The notes under the pieces: model-generated
Told to the model about the DNA's origin: nothing
The model's input: the letters and a program-made list of their open reading frames with translations, nothing else
Database searches by the model: none
Program-made: the position numbers and the translations under genes
DNA from: JAITWN01 sp050486285
GTDB taxonomy: Bacteria > Pseudomonadota > Gammaproteobacteria > SZUA-140
DNA length: 64,000 nucleotides
Reading direction: 5' to 3'
NCBI GenBank assembly: GCA_050486285.1
Contig: JBJHCZ010000017.1
Coordinates: forward strand, 1-64,000
Part shown: positions 48,991-63,793 of the stretch, one piece after another
Numbering within the stretch: position 1 is the stretch's first letter
How the letters are laid out: every line of letters starts with the position of its first letter

Positions 48991-49170
48991 CTGCATTCTT
49001 CATGAACCGCACAAGGCGTCAGCAGGGCCCCGGCCGGGAGACACTTTTCAGGAGCCTCCGGGACAGGATGTCCCGGCGGCAGCCCCCAGGGATGGGTTCA
49101 TGGCGGTCCTGAAAAGTGTCTCCCGGCCGGGGCCCGGATCCCGCTGCGACGGCGTTCATGAAGAATGCAG
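48991..49170 (+). repeat. Palindromic GGGAT-hairpin element C (family 2, nested arms)
   Basis: Outer perfect 16-bp arms (CTGCATTCTTCATGAA, 48991-49006 and 49155-49170) and inner perfect 29-bp arms (49025-49053 and 49107-49135) surround a 53-nt core. Core hairpin 1 is CCGGGAC/GTCCCGG with loop AGGAT; hairpin 2 is CCC/GGG around AGGGAT. The core differs from that of element D at only three positions, two of which are the two sides of one base pair. Short frames reading QEPPGQDVPAAAPRDGF across it are translated repeat. It lies in the divergent queF-smc spacer, pointing at smc. Confidence 0.85.
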
Positions 49171-49259
49171 CACCACGAAACAATAACGGTCAATAACATA
49201 GCAGATCCCCCTGCGTTTATCTTGTCTGCCGCGGCGCTTTTCCTGTATCTTGGCGACCC

Positions 49260-52772
<3,513 letters not shown>

Positions 52773-54818
52773 GTGGAAGCCCGAAAGGCCATCGCCGCGC
52801 GCGCCGCCGCGCTGCGCGACCAGATCAACCGCCACAATCACCTCTATTACGTCCTCGACGCGCCGGAAATTCCCGACGCCGAGTTTGATCGCCTGCTGCG
52901 CGAGCTGCAGGACATCGAGGCGCAATACCCCGAATTGAGAACGGCAGACTCACCGACACAGCGTGTCGGCGCCGAGCCGGTCGCGGCCTTCGGCAAGATC
53001 CGCCGCGAGATCCCGATGCTGTCGCTCGCGAATGCCTACAACGAGGAGGAATTCCGCGACTTCGACCGGCGCGTGCGCGGCGGGCTCGGGCGCGACACAG
53101 TCGCCTACAACGCCGAACCGAAGCTCGACGGCGTCGCAGTCAGCCTGGTCTATCGCGACGGCGTCTTCGTCGAGGGCGCGACCCGCGGCGACGGCGTCAC
53201 CGGCGAGGACATCACCCGCAACCTGCGCACGATCCATCGCCTGCCGCTGCGCCTCGCCGGGCAGGGCTGGCCGCCGCTGCTCGAGGTGCGCGGCGAGGTC
53301 TACCTGCCGAAGCAGGCCTTCGAGGCCATCAACGAGGAGGCCCTGCGCAAGGGCGAGCGCCTGTTCTCGAATCCGCGCAACGCCGCCGCCGGTGGACTGC
53401 GCCAGCTCGATCCGAAGATGACCGCGGCGCGCCGGCTCGACATCTACTGCTACGGCGTCGGCAAGGTCGACGGCGGCGAGCTGCCCGGCACGCAGCACGG
53501 CATCCTCGAGCGCCTTGCCGGCTGGGGATTCCCGGTCTGTCCGGAGCAGGCCGTCGTCGACAGCCTCGACGGCTGTCTCGCCTATTACCGGCGCCTGCAA
53601 GATCGACGCGACGCGCTTGCCTACGAGATCGACGGCATCGTGTTCAAGGTCGATGACATCGAGGGACAGCAGGCGCTCGGCTTCGTCGCGCGCGCGCCGC
53701 GCTGGGCGGTGGCGTGGAAATTCCCGCCGAAGGAGGAGCTGACGGTCCTGGGCGCGATCGAGTTCCAGGTCGGTCGCACCGGCGCGCTGACGCCGGTCGC
53801 GCGCCTCGAGCCGGTCCATGTCGGCGGCGTCACCGTGACCAATGCGACGCTGCACAACATCGCGCAGATCGAGCGCCTCGACCTGCGCGTCGGCGACACC
53901 GTCATCGTGCGCCGCGCCGGCGACGTGATCCCGCAAGTCATGGGCGTGGTCGAGTCGCGGCGACCGAAGGGCGCGCGCCGGTTCCGCATACCGGAGGCCT
54001 GTCCGGTGTGCGGCTCCGCAGTCGTGCGTCCGGAGGGCGAGGTCGTCGCGCGCTGCAGCGGAGGACTCTACTGCCCGGCGCAGCGCAAGCAGGCGATCGC
54101 GCACTTCGCGTCGCGGCGGGCGATGGACATCGACGGCCTCGGCGACAAGCTGATCGACCAGCTCGTCGAGCGCGGGCTCGTCGACAGCCCGGCCGATCTC
54201 TATGAATTGACGCAGGAGCAGCTCGCGGCGCTCGAGCGCATGGCGGACAAGTCGGCCGCGAACCTGGTCGAGGCGATCGACCGCAGCCGCGACACCATGC
54301 TCGCGCGCTTCCTGTTCGCGCTCGGCATCCCCGAGGTCGGCGAGGCGACCGCGCAGCAGCTTGCGCTCGAGTTCGGCGACCTCGACGCGGTGATCGCCGC
54401 CGACGAGGCCCGCCTGCAGGAGGTCCGCGATATCGGCCCGGTCGTCGCCGGCCATGTCGCCGCGTTCTTTCGCGAGCCGCACAATCGCGAGATCATCAAG
54501 CGCCTGCGCGACAATGGCGTACGCTGGCCGACCGGCCGGCCGCGCGAGCGCGCCGCGCAACCGCTCGCCGGCCAGTCCTTCGTGCTGACCGGCGCGCTCG
54601 AATCGATGACGCGCGACGACGCGAAGACGCGCCTGCAGGCGCTCGGCGCGCGCGTGACCGGCAGCGTGTCGGCGAAGACCTCCTGCGTCGTCGCCGGCGC
54701 CGATCCCGGCTCCAAGCTCGCGAAGGCGCGCGAACTCGGCATCGAGGTCATCGACGAGGCGGGCCTGCTGGCATTGCTGGAGAAGCATGCTGGTGAACCC
54801 CCGGATGGGGACGTATAA
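52773..54818 (+). CDS. ligA: NAD-dependent DNA ligase LigA
   Basis: Seals nicks in replication and repair. 681 residues from a GTG at 52773 with no gap after smc. Domain order is complete: Ia domain with HLYYVLDAPEIPDAEFDRLL, adenylation domain with catalytic lysine K117 in AEPKLDGVA, OB fold with EFQVGRTGALTPVARLEPV, four-cysteine zinc finger (CPVCGSAVVR ... CSGGLYCPAQ), helix-hairpin-helix repeats, and a C-terminal BRCT domain (LAGQSFVLTGALESMTRDDA). In many gammaproteobacteria zipA separates smc from ligA; here it does not. Confidence 0.96.
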   Translation: MEARKAIAARAAALRDQINRHNHLYYVLDAPEIPDAEFDRLLRELQDIEAQYPELRTADSPTQRVGAEPVAAFGKIRREIPMLSLANAYNEEEFRDFDRRVRGGLGRDTVAYNAEPKLDGVAVSLVYRDGVFVEGATRGDGVTGEDITRNLRTIHRLPLRLAGQGWPPLLEVRGEVYLPKQAFEAINEEALRKGERLFSNPRNAAAGGLRQLDPKMTAARRLDIYCYGVGKVDGGELPGTQHGILERLAGWGFPVCPEQAVVDSLDGCLAYYRRLQDRRDALAYEIDGIVFKVDDIEGQQALGFVARAPRWAVAWKFPPKEELTVLGAIEFQVGRTGALTPVARLEPVHVGGVTVTNATLHNIAQIERLDLRVGDTVIVRRAGDVIPQVMGVVESRRPKGARRFRIPEACPVCGSAVVRPEGEVVARCSGGLYCPAQRKQAIAHFASRRAMDIDGLGDKLIDQLVERGLVDSPADLYELTQEQLAALERMADKSAANLVEAIDRSRDTMLARFLFALGIPEVGEATAQQLALEFGDLDAVIAADEARLQEVRDIGPVVAGHVAAFFREPHNREIIKRLRDNGVRWPTGRPRERAAQPLAGQSFVLTGALESMTRDDAKTRLQALGARVTGSVSAKTSCVVAGADPGSKLAKARELGIEVIDEAGLLALLEKHAGEPPDGDV

Positions 54819-54899
54819 TTCGGGGTCGGATGAAGATCCCAAGATGATGATCCCGGAATAATTACACGATATTCACGGCAGTAATCACGAATCCAATCC

Positions 54900-55457
54900 A
54901 TGGCGATCACGGCGGAACAGGCACTGGCGGTGTACAGGGCGGCGGAATGCCTGCATGACGCGGCTGCGGTCGATGCCGCCGTCGACCGGCTCGCGGCGGC
55001 GATCTCGGATGCGCTGCGCGACGCGAATCCGCTGGTCATCGCGGTGCTGCACGGCGGGCTGATCCCGGCCGGACTGCTGCTGCCGCGGCTCGACTTTCCG
55101 CTACAGGTCGATTACCTGCACGCGACCCGTTACCGCGGCGAGACCCGCGGCGGCGAACTGCACTGGCGCGCGCACCCGCATGTCACGCTCGAAGGACGTA
55201 CCGTGCTGCTGGTCGACGATATCTATGACGAAGGCCATACCCTGGCCGCGATCCATCGCTATTGCGTCGACGCCGGCGCGGTGCGCGTCTGGGGCGCGGT
55301 GCTGGTCGATAAACGGCACGACCGCAAGGCCGATTACCGCCCGGAGTTCACCGGCCTCGAAGTCCCGGATCGTTATGTGTTCGGCTACGGCATGGACTAC
55401 AAGGACTATCTGCGCAATGCCCCCGGCATCTTTGCCGTGAAGGAGGAACATGTCTGA
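54900..55457 (+). CDS. Hypoxanthine-guanine phosphoribosyltransferase-like purine salvage enzyme
   Basis: 185 residues, type I phosphoribosyltransferase fold. The PRPP-binding motif is VLLVDDIYDEGHTLAAIH; IAVLHGGLIPAGLLLPRLDF is the upstream loop and VDKRHDRKADYRPEFTGLEV with FGYGMDYKDYLRN the purine-binding end. It converts hypoxanthine or guanine with PRPP to the nucleotide. It overlaps the phosphorylase gene by 8 bases: the phosphorylase would release hypoxanthine, which this enzyme can salvage, so the pair forms a short pathway. Confidence 0.85.
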   Translation: MAITAEQALAVYRAAECLHDAAAVDAAVDRLAAAISDALRDANPLVIAVLHGGLIPAGLLLPRLDFPLQVDYLHATRYRGETRGGELHWRAHPHVTLEGRTVLLVDDIYDEGHTLAAIHRYCVDAGAVRVWGAVLVDKRHDRKADYRPEFTGLEVPDRYVFGYGMDYKDYLRNAPGIFAVKEEHV

Positions 55458-56193
55458 ACTCGCGATCATCGGCGGTACCGGCCTGACCTCGCTGAAGGGG
55501 CTCGAGATCCTGCGCCGCGAAGTCGTCCACACGCCTTACGGCGAGCCGTCGGGTCCGCTGACCTTCGGCGTGCTCGGCGGCCGCGAGGTCGTATTCCTCG
55601 CGCGTCACGGTTACGGCCACACGATCCCGCCGCACCGGATCAACTATCGCGCGAATGCCTGGGCGCTGCGCCAGACCGGCGTCCGCCGCGTCATTGCGGT
55701 CGCGGCGGTCGGCGGCATCCGCGACGACCTGCCGCCGGCGCGGCTCGTGGTCCCGGACCAGATCATCGACTACACCTGGTCGCGTGCGGCGACCTTCTTC
55801 GAGCAGGACCTCGACGAGGTCACGCACATCGATTTCACGAATCCGTACAGCGAGGAACTGCGGCAGTTGCTGATCGCGCATTGTCGCGCGATGGCGATGG
55901 AGGCCTGCGAGGAGGGGACCTACGGCGTGACCCAGGGGCCGCGTCTCGAGACCGCGGCCGAGATCAACCGGATGGAGCGCGACGGCTGCACGATCGTCGG
56001 CATGACCGCGATGCCGGAGGCCGCGCTGATGCGCGAACTCGATCTCGATTACGCCGCGCTCGCGGTGGTCGCGAACTGGGCCGCCGGTCGCGGCGGCGCC
56101 GCGCCGATCGAGATGGCGGAGATCGAGAAGAATCTGAAGGTCGGCATGGACAAGGTCCGCAAGGTCCTCGAGTCGCTGGTGCCGGCACTCTGA
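55450..56193 (+). CDS. S-methyl-5'-thioinosine phosphorylase (MTAP/PNP family)
   Basis: 247 residues beginning MSELAIIGGTGLTSLKGLEI. Phosphate-binding RHGYGHTIPPHRINYRANAW, base-binding GVTQGPRLETAAEINRMERD and the ribose-site GMTAMPEAALMRELDLDYAA place it in the MTA phosphorylase/purine nucleoside phosphorylase family. The gammaproteobacterial type with this sequence pattern acts on methylthioinosine (as Pseudomonas PA3004), releasing hypoxanthine and methylthioribose-1-phosphate; adenosine substrate cannot be excluded. Coupled by overlap to the purine phosphoribosyltransferase. Confidence 0.82.
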   Translation: MSELAIIGGTGLTSLKGLEILRREVVHTPYGEPSGPLTFGVLGGREVVFLARHGYGHTIPPHRINYRANAWALRQTGVRRVIAVAAVGGIRDDLPPARLVVPDQIIDYTWSRAATFFEQDLDEVTHIDFTNPYSEELRQLLIAHCRAMAMEACEEGTYGVTQGPRLETAAEINRMERDGCTIVGMTAMPEAALMRELDLDYAALAVVANWAAGRGGAAPIEMAEIEKNLKVGMDKVRKVLESLVPAL

Positions 56194-56208
56194 TCAATTC
56201 CGGTTCCC

Positions 56209-56407
56209 CGCGCCGCGGTCGTCCCGTTTGTCGGCTGCTTCCACATCAGCAGGGCCCAGTCCGCCCAGGGTCTTTTCAGGAGCCGCCGAGACAGGATGTC
56301 TCGGCGGCAGCCCCCAGGGATGGGTTCATGGCGGTCCTGAAAAGGCCCTGGGCGGGCTGGGCCCGGATCTGCCAGATCGCCCCGGCAAACGGGACGACCG
56401 CGGCGCG
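56209..56407 (+). repeat. Palindromic GGGAT-hairpin element D (family 2, nested arms)
   Basis: Outer 26-bp arms (56209-56234, 56382-56407) and inner 30-bp arms (56252-56281, 56335-56364) enclose a 53-nt core almost identical to element C. Mismatches in the arms are one outer and two inner, all T opposite G (56231/56385, 56260/56356, 56271/56345), which would be G-U pairs only in the rightward RNA. Core hairpin 1 is GCCGCCGAGAC/GTCTCGGCGGC, 11 bp, loop AGGAT, with a G-C to A-T compensatory change relative to C; hairpin 2 has loop AGGGAT. It lies between the convergent phosphorylase and csiV genes. Confidence 0.85.
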
Positions 56408-56410
56408 CGA

Positions 56411-57157
56411 TCAATCGGACGGGGTGTGGGGCGTCACCTGCACGATCACGCCGAACACCGGGTGATCGAAGTAATGGACTTCGTTGACGCGGATACGGCG
56501 CTGGGCCTGCAGGCGCCAGATCGTCGGGCGGTTCTCCCGGCGGCTGAAGATACTGAAGAACCCGGCCTCGGTCGTCCCGGCGGCGGGTTCCGACAGCAGC
56601 AGGTCGAGATTCACGTGCAGGAAACGGCTGCGCTGCAGGCTGACGATGCCGTCGACGGTCCGCGCGCGGGGCGCCGGGGCGCGGGTCGCGCTGGTGTCGA
56701 TGAACAGCGTCGAGGGCGGCAGGCGGGCGGCGTCGACGGCCGTCGGGGAGTGTACCCGCACGCCGCGCACCGGCTGGTCGGGATTGGCCGGCTGACGCCA
56801 GCCGACGTGCAGCAGGGGTTCGTAGTCGGCGGAGACCGTCAGCCGGTTATAGAGGCGTTCCAGCCTGAGCTCCGCCGGATCGAGCCGGCGGTAGGGGACG
56901 CGGACGTCGACCGCGGGCAGCAACTCGGTCAGCAGGCGCGGGACTTCGCCCGGCGGCGGGGCCGCCTCGATCGCGAGTTCGATGGCCGGGGCGCCCGGGT
57001 CGAGGGTCCAGGCCTCGGCGGCGGCCCCGGGACCGGCCTTGTGTTCGAACACGATGACCTCGATATCATACCAGTCGTCGCGCTCGTCGGTGGCGGCCTG
57101 CGCGACGGCCAGGGCCAGCGGCAGGGCGAGGGCGATCAGGATCGGGGGCATGCGCAT
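56411..57157 (-). CDS. csiV: CsiV-family protein
   Basis: 248 residues from ATG 57157, which gives a clean signal peptide (MRMPPILIALALPLALAVAQ, cleaved after AQA). The mature start DDWYDIEVIVFEHK is the CsiV (DUF2803) hallmark and the C-terminus RRIRVNEVHYFDHPVFGVIV completes it. Pseudomonas and Shewanella relatives lie next to mfd, as this does at about 2 kb distance; CsiV is a periplasmic partner of a peptidoglycan synthase activator in Vibrio. Upstream in-frame codons are translated tandem repeats, so I exclude them. Confidence 0.82.
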   Translation of the reverse strand: MRMPPILIALALPLALAVAQAATDERDDWYDIEVIVFEHKAGPGAAAEAWTLDPGAPAIELAIEAAPPPGEVPRLLTELLPAVDVRVPYRRLDPAELRLERLYNRLTVSADYEPLLHVGWRQPANPDQPVRGVRVHSPTAVDAARLPPSTLFIDTSATRAPAPRARTVDGIVSLQRSRFLHVNLDLLLSEPAAGTTEAGFFSIFSRRENRPTIWRLQAQRRIRVNEVHYFDHPVFGVIVQVTPHTPSD

Positions 57158-57240
57158 CGGGGCGTCGGGATGGCGGCGATAGTCGGTGCAGAGGTCTGCA
57201 GGATACACCATAAGACGGTTCATCGTAACATCAGGGTTCC

Positions 57241-57336
57241 CGGATCGAGACCGGGATCGAGACCGGGATCGAGACCGGGATCGAGACCGGGATTGAGACA
57301 GGGATTGAGACAGGGATTGAGACAGGGATTGAGACA
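57241..57336 (+). repeat. 12-bp tandem repeat, eight units, in the csiV/def spacer
   Basis: Eight head-to-tail 12-mers: the first CGGATCGAGACC, then three GGGATCGAGACC, then four GGGATTGAGACA. The block ends 20 bp before the def ATG and fills almost half of the divergent 199-bp spacer. Two homogeneous blocks of variants indicate recent slippage expansion. Copy number could alter spacing of promoter elements or the def leader. Confidence 0.95.
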
Positions 57337-57356
57337 GGGAACGGGAGCGGGTTGAG

Positions 57357-57905
57357 ATGGCAGTGCGCACGATTCTCAGGATGGGCGATCCCCGGCTGTT
57401 GCGGGTGTCCGAGCCGGTCACCGAATTCAACACGCCGGGACTCGACGAACTGATCCGCAACATGTTCGATACGATGGCGGCGGCGGACGGCGCCGGCCTT
57501 GCCGCGCCGCAGATCGGGGTGCTGAAACGCGTCGTGATCTTCGGGCTCGAGAAGAATCCGCGCTACCCGGACGCCGAGGCGGTGCCGACGACGATCCTGA
57601 TCAATCCGCTGATACAGCCGCTCGGTCGCAAGACGGAAGACGACTGGGAGGGTTGTCTCAGCGTGCCCGGCATGCGCGGTCTGGTGCCGCGTTTCACCCA
57701 TGTCCGCTATGCCGGGTTCAGCCCGCAGGGCGAACGCTTCGAGCGCGAGGTGAGCGGCTTTCATGCCCGCGTCGTGCAACACGAGGTCGATCACCTCGAC
57801 GGCATCCTCTATCCGCGGCGCATCCGCGACCTGCGCAGCTTCGGCTTCGAGGATGCCTTCGATCGCGAAGGCGGAGACGGGGAAGACGGCAAGGGCGCCG
57901 GCTAG
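57357..57905 (+). CDS. def: Peptide deformylase
   Basis: Metalloenzyme that removes the N-terminal formyl group from nascent proteins. 182 residues with the three family motifs: GAGLAAPQIGV near 45, EGCLSVPGMR near 101 and QHEVDHLDGILY near 140, supplying the cysteine and two histidines for the metal and the catalytic glutamate. It is not next to fmt as the housekeeping copy often is, so it may be a second deformylase. The start has GGGAGCGGG upstream. Its 3' end overlaps the response regulator by 4 bases. Confidence 0.93.
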   Translation: MAVRTILRMGDPRLLRVSEPVTEFNTPGLDELIRNMFDTMAAADGAGLAAPQIGVLKRVVIFGLEKNPRYPDAEAVPTTILINPLIQPLGRKTEDDWEGCLSVPGMRGLVPRFTHVRYAGFSPQGERFEREVSGFHARVVQHEVDHLDGILYPRRIRDLRSFGFEDAFDREGGDGEDGKGAG

Positions 57906-58573
57906 GGCCCTTCAGACGCCGGCGCCTCCGCAACCATCACGGCATCGGTGATCGCATTGCGCACCGAGTAGTGCATCAGTTCGGCGTTGTTCCTGAGATC
58001 GAGCTTGTTCAGGATCTTGGCGCGATGCGTGCTGATCGTCTTGACGCTGAGCGACAGCTCGGCGGCGATCTCCGAGACCGTGCGGCCGGCGGCGAGCAGG
58101 TTGAAGATCTGGAATTCGCGATCGGTCAGGCGCTCGTGCGCCGGGCGGTCGAAATCGGTATCGAAGACGTTCGCGAGCTTTTCGGCGACGGCCTGGGTGA
58201 TGTACTTGCCGCCGCGCAGCACGCGGGCGATCGCCGACAGCAGTTGTTCGGGCGGGCTGCTCTTGGTGATGTAGCCGCTGGCGCCGTTGCGCAGCGCCCG
58301 CAGCGCGAAGCTGTCCTCGGTATGAAAGCTGAAGACCAGGACACGGGTGTCGGGGCGCTCGCCCTTGATCTGTTTCAGCGCGTCGATGCCGTTCTTGCCG
58401 GGGAGATTGATGTCGAGCAGGACGATATCCCAGTGCTCCTCGCGCACCTTCCTGATCGCATCGTTTGCATTGTCCGCCTCGCCGACCACATATTTGCCGG
58501 AGGCCTCGCCGAGGATCTGCCGCAGTCCCTGCCTGACGATCGCATGATCGTCCGCAATCAATATCCTTATCAT
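57902..58573 (-). CDS. NarL/FixJ-family response regulator
   Basis: 223 residues. Receiver domain MIRILIADDHAIVRQGLRQI with acidic pair DD, phospho-acceptor in VLLDINLPGKNG, conserved lysine in GYITKSS; then a LuxR-type HTH (LTDREFQIFNLLAAGRTVSE, followed by IAAELSLSVKTISTHRAKIL). Such regulators bind DNA as dimers when phosphorylated. The histidine kinase-like gene 146 bp upstream on the same strand is the obvious partner, but its ATPase domain is degenerate. Target genes unknown. Confidence 0.9.
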   Translation of the reverse strand: MIRILIADDHAIVRQGLRQILGEASGKYVVGEADNANDAIRKVREEHWDIVLLDINLPGKNGIDALKQIKGERPDTRVLVFSFHTEDSFALRALRNGASGYITKSSPPEQLLSAIARVLRGGKYITQAVAEKLANVFDTDFDRPAHERLTDREFQIFNLLAAGRTVSEIAAELSLSVKTISTHRAKILNKLDLRNNAELMHYSVRNAITDAVMVAEAPASEGP

Positions 58574-58718
58574 CGCTTCATCTTCTTGTTGTTGTGATGT
58601 CGCGAGGGACAGGTGGACGTCCCTGTCTCACCTGATGGATGCACCCCGACGTCAGCTGCTGTCAGGGTTCATGTCCAACATAATGGACGCGCGAATAAAA
58701 GAAAATACTACTTATGTC
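58574..58718. other. Spacer between kinase-like and regulator genes, with hairpin
   Basis: It contains AGGGAC/GTCCCT closing a short AGGTGGAC-type loop at about 58602-58623, faintly like the first hairpin of palindromic family 2, and GTCC/GGAC around AACATAAT near 58675. No coding frame is evident. It may be the leader of the response-regulator gene. Confidence 0.35.
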
Positions 58719-59453
58719 CTAGTCCGGGGGTTGCCGATCGCGCGCCGGCGCGGGTAAATCGGCGCCATCACGCCCTCGGACGGACTCCCGCGGCAGCGGC
58801 AACGCGATCTCGACGGTGTCGCCGCGAACGGCGCAGGCGCCGCCGAGCGCACGAATCAGGCACCCGGCCGCAAGCTCGACGTCTCCGCCAGGGTCGCGCG
58901 CGCCCCGCGCGCGCAGCGCGATCGTCAGCCAGGCCGCATCGCAATCGAACAGGAATGCGAGTCCGCGCGCGTGCACGGCCAGCGCGTCGATACAGCGGAT
59001 GAGGAGGTGGACGATCGCGACGACGTGATCCGCCGGCAGCTCGGGCAAGCCTCCGCGAATCGTCGCCTCGCAGGGGATGCCGTGACGGCTCGCGCACTGA
59101 CGCAGCTGGCATTCAAGGATATCGGCGAGGGCGGCATCGGCGGGCGGGCGCAGCGGCCGGCAGTCGCGCGCGAGCCGTTCGAGTGCGCGGTTCGTCGATG
59201 CCAGCACCTGCTGCATCTCGCCGATCTTCGCGCGCACGGCCTCGTCGTCATCGCAGTGCCGCGCCAGCCAGAACAGATGCAGGTTGAGGATGCTCAGCGA
59301 CTGGCCGAGGCCGTCGTGCAGCGAACGCGCGACCCGCGCGCGCAGCGCCTCGCCGTCGAGGATATTGTCGAGCGCCAGCCGCCGCAGTTCGGCGGGCGCT
59401 GTTGTCCCGTCGGCGGCGGGGCTGAGCGGACGTCGGGATCGGGATGGCTTCAT
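58719..59453 (-). CDS. HisKA_3-type histidine kinase-like protein, degenerate ATPase, no sensor domain
   Basis: About 244 residues. The dimerisation/phospho-acceptor helix RVARSLHDGLGQSLSILNLH has the HD(x)LGQ signature of NarX-type kinases. There is no transmembrane or sensor region before it. In the C-terminal half the expected N-box asparagine region reads VAIVHLLIRCIDALAVHARG, with no asparagine, and later Gly-rich boxes are weak. It may act as a phosphatase or docking partner, or be decaying. ATG 59453 is used; a GTG three codons earlier is possible. Partner regulator lies downstream. Confidence 0.65.
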   Translation of the reverse strand: MKPSRSRRPLSPAADGTTAPAELRRLALDNILDGEALRARVARSLHDGLGQSLSILNLHLFWLARHCDDDEAVRAKIGEMQQVLASTNRALERLARDCRPLRPPADAALADILECQLRQCASRHGIPCEATIRGGLPELPADHVVAIVHLLIRCIDALAVHARGLAFLFDCDAAWLTIALRARGARDPGGDVELAAGCLIRALGGACAVRGDTVEIALPLPRESVRGRDGADLPAPARDRQPPD

Positions 59454-59532
59454 CAGTCGCACCGGATCGCTGCGGACACCGGAGGACAGCTTTACATCAA
59501 ATCAGCGCCGATGAAAATAGGACTTTGGCCGA

Positions 59533-63036
<3,504 letters not shown>

Positions 63037-63111
63037 AACGCAGGGGTGTCGTCGGCGAAAAAGGCGATATTCTAGCAGAGTCGCGCGGGCAGTATCGGCG
63101 CGCGTTCCCGT

Positions 63112-63657
63112 TCAGTCGGGTCTTTTCAGCAGCACATAGAGCGCGCCGGTGCCGCCGTCGCGCGGCCGCGCCGAGCAGAAGGCGAGTACGGCATCGCTGC
63201 GCTGGAGCCAGGCATTGACGCGTGATTTCAGCACCGGCTTGCGATCGGGCGAGCTCAACCCCTTGCCGTGGATGATGCGCACGCAGCGCAGGTCGCGGGC
63301 CTGGCAGCGGGCGATGAAGTCGGCGAGCGCGGGGCGGGCCTCGGCGGCGGTCATGCCGTGGAGATCGAGTTCGGCGCGGGTCACATACTGGCCGCGGCGC
63401 AGCTTGCGCATCAGGTTGTGCTGCAACCCGGGCCGCGTGTACAGCAATTCCTCGCCGGTCTCGACCTCGGCGTCGTCGAACGGGAGGTCGAGCATGTCGC
63501 GACGCACCTGCGCCTCGTCCTCGAGGGTCATGCGCGGGACCGGTTTGACCCGCTTGCGCGGCGGCGGCCTGCGTTCCTGGCGCAGGCGGGTCACGCCCCG
63601 CACGCTGGCGCGGAACAGCGCGCGATCGTCGTCACCGGGATTCTTGTTGTCCGCCAT
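63112..63657 (-). CDS. Smr-domain endonuclease-like protein (SmrA/SmrB type)
   Basis: 181 residues from ATG 63657 (MADNKNPGDDDRALFRASV) with CGGAG upstream. The C-terminal Smr domain reads AELDLHGMTAAEARPALADF with the DLHG motif and then VRIIHGKG, both characteristic; the middle has RRGQYVTRAELDLHG, as in E. coli SmrA/SmrB. SmrB cleaves mRNA in collided ribosomes, and SmrA-type proteins nick DNA; assignment between them is open. It lies 75 bp upstream of mfd on the same strand. Confidence 0.85.
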   Translation of the reverse strand: MADNKNPGDDDRALFRASVRGVTRLRQERRPPPRKRVKPVPRMTLEDEAQVRRDMLDLPFDDAEVETGEELLYTRPGLQHNLMRKLRRGQYVTRAELDLHGMTAAEARPALADFIARCQARDLRCVRIIHGKGLSSPDRKPVLKSRVNAWLQRSDAVLAFCSARPRDGGTGALYVLLKRPD

Positions 63658-63793
63658 CGCCGCTCCGAATGACTGCCGGTTCAAGGTGTTCCTGGTAGTC
63701 ATCGTAGCCGCGCGGCGCGCGCCGGGGCAAATCTCCTGTTGACCGCGGGAACGCCGATTCAGTACCATTAGCGCCCTGAATTGCCTCTAATAT

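Noticed and set aside
48974..49186. Short frame with QEPPGQDVPAAAPRDGF
   Set aside because: It is the translated core of palindromic element C; an equivalent frame occurs in element D because the core is shared, not because a peptide is conserved.
57241..57336. CRISPR array
   Set aside because: Units are 12 bp, contiguous and without spacers, so this is a simple tandem repeat.
57158..57463. Long N-terminal extension of CsiV with Ser/Arg repeats
   Set aside because: Those codons are the tandem repeat and the antisense of def; the signal peptide at 57157 marks the true start.
58574..58718. Fifth member of the GGGAT-hairpin palindromes
   Set aside because: One hairpin is vaguely similar, but there are no long arms and no matching core.
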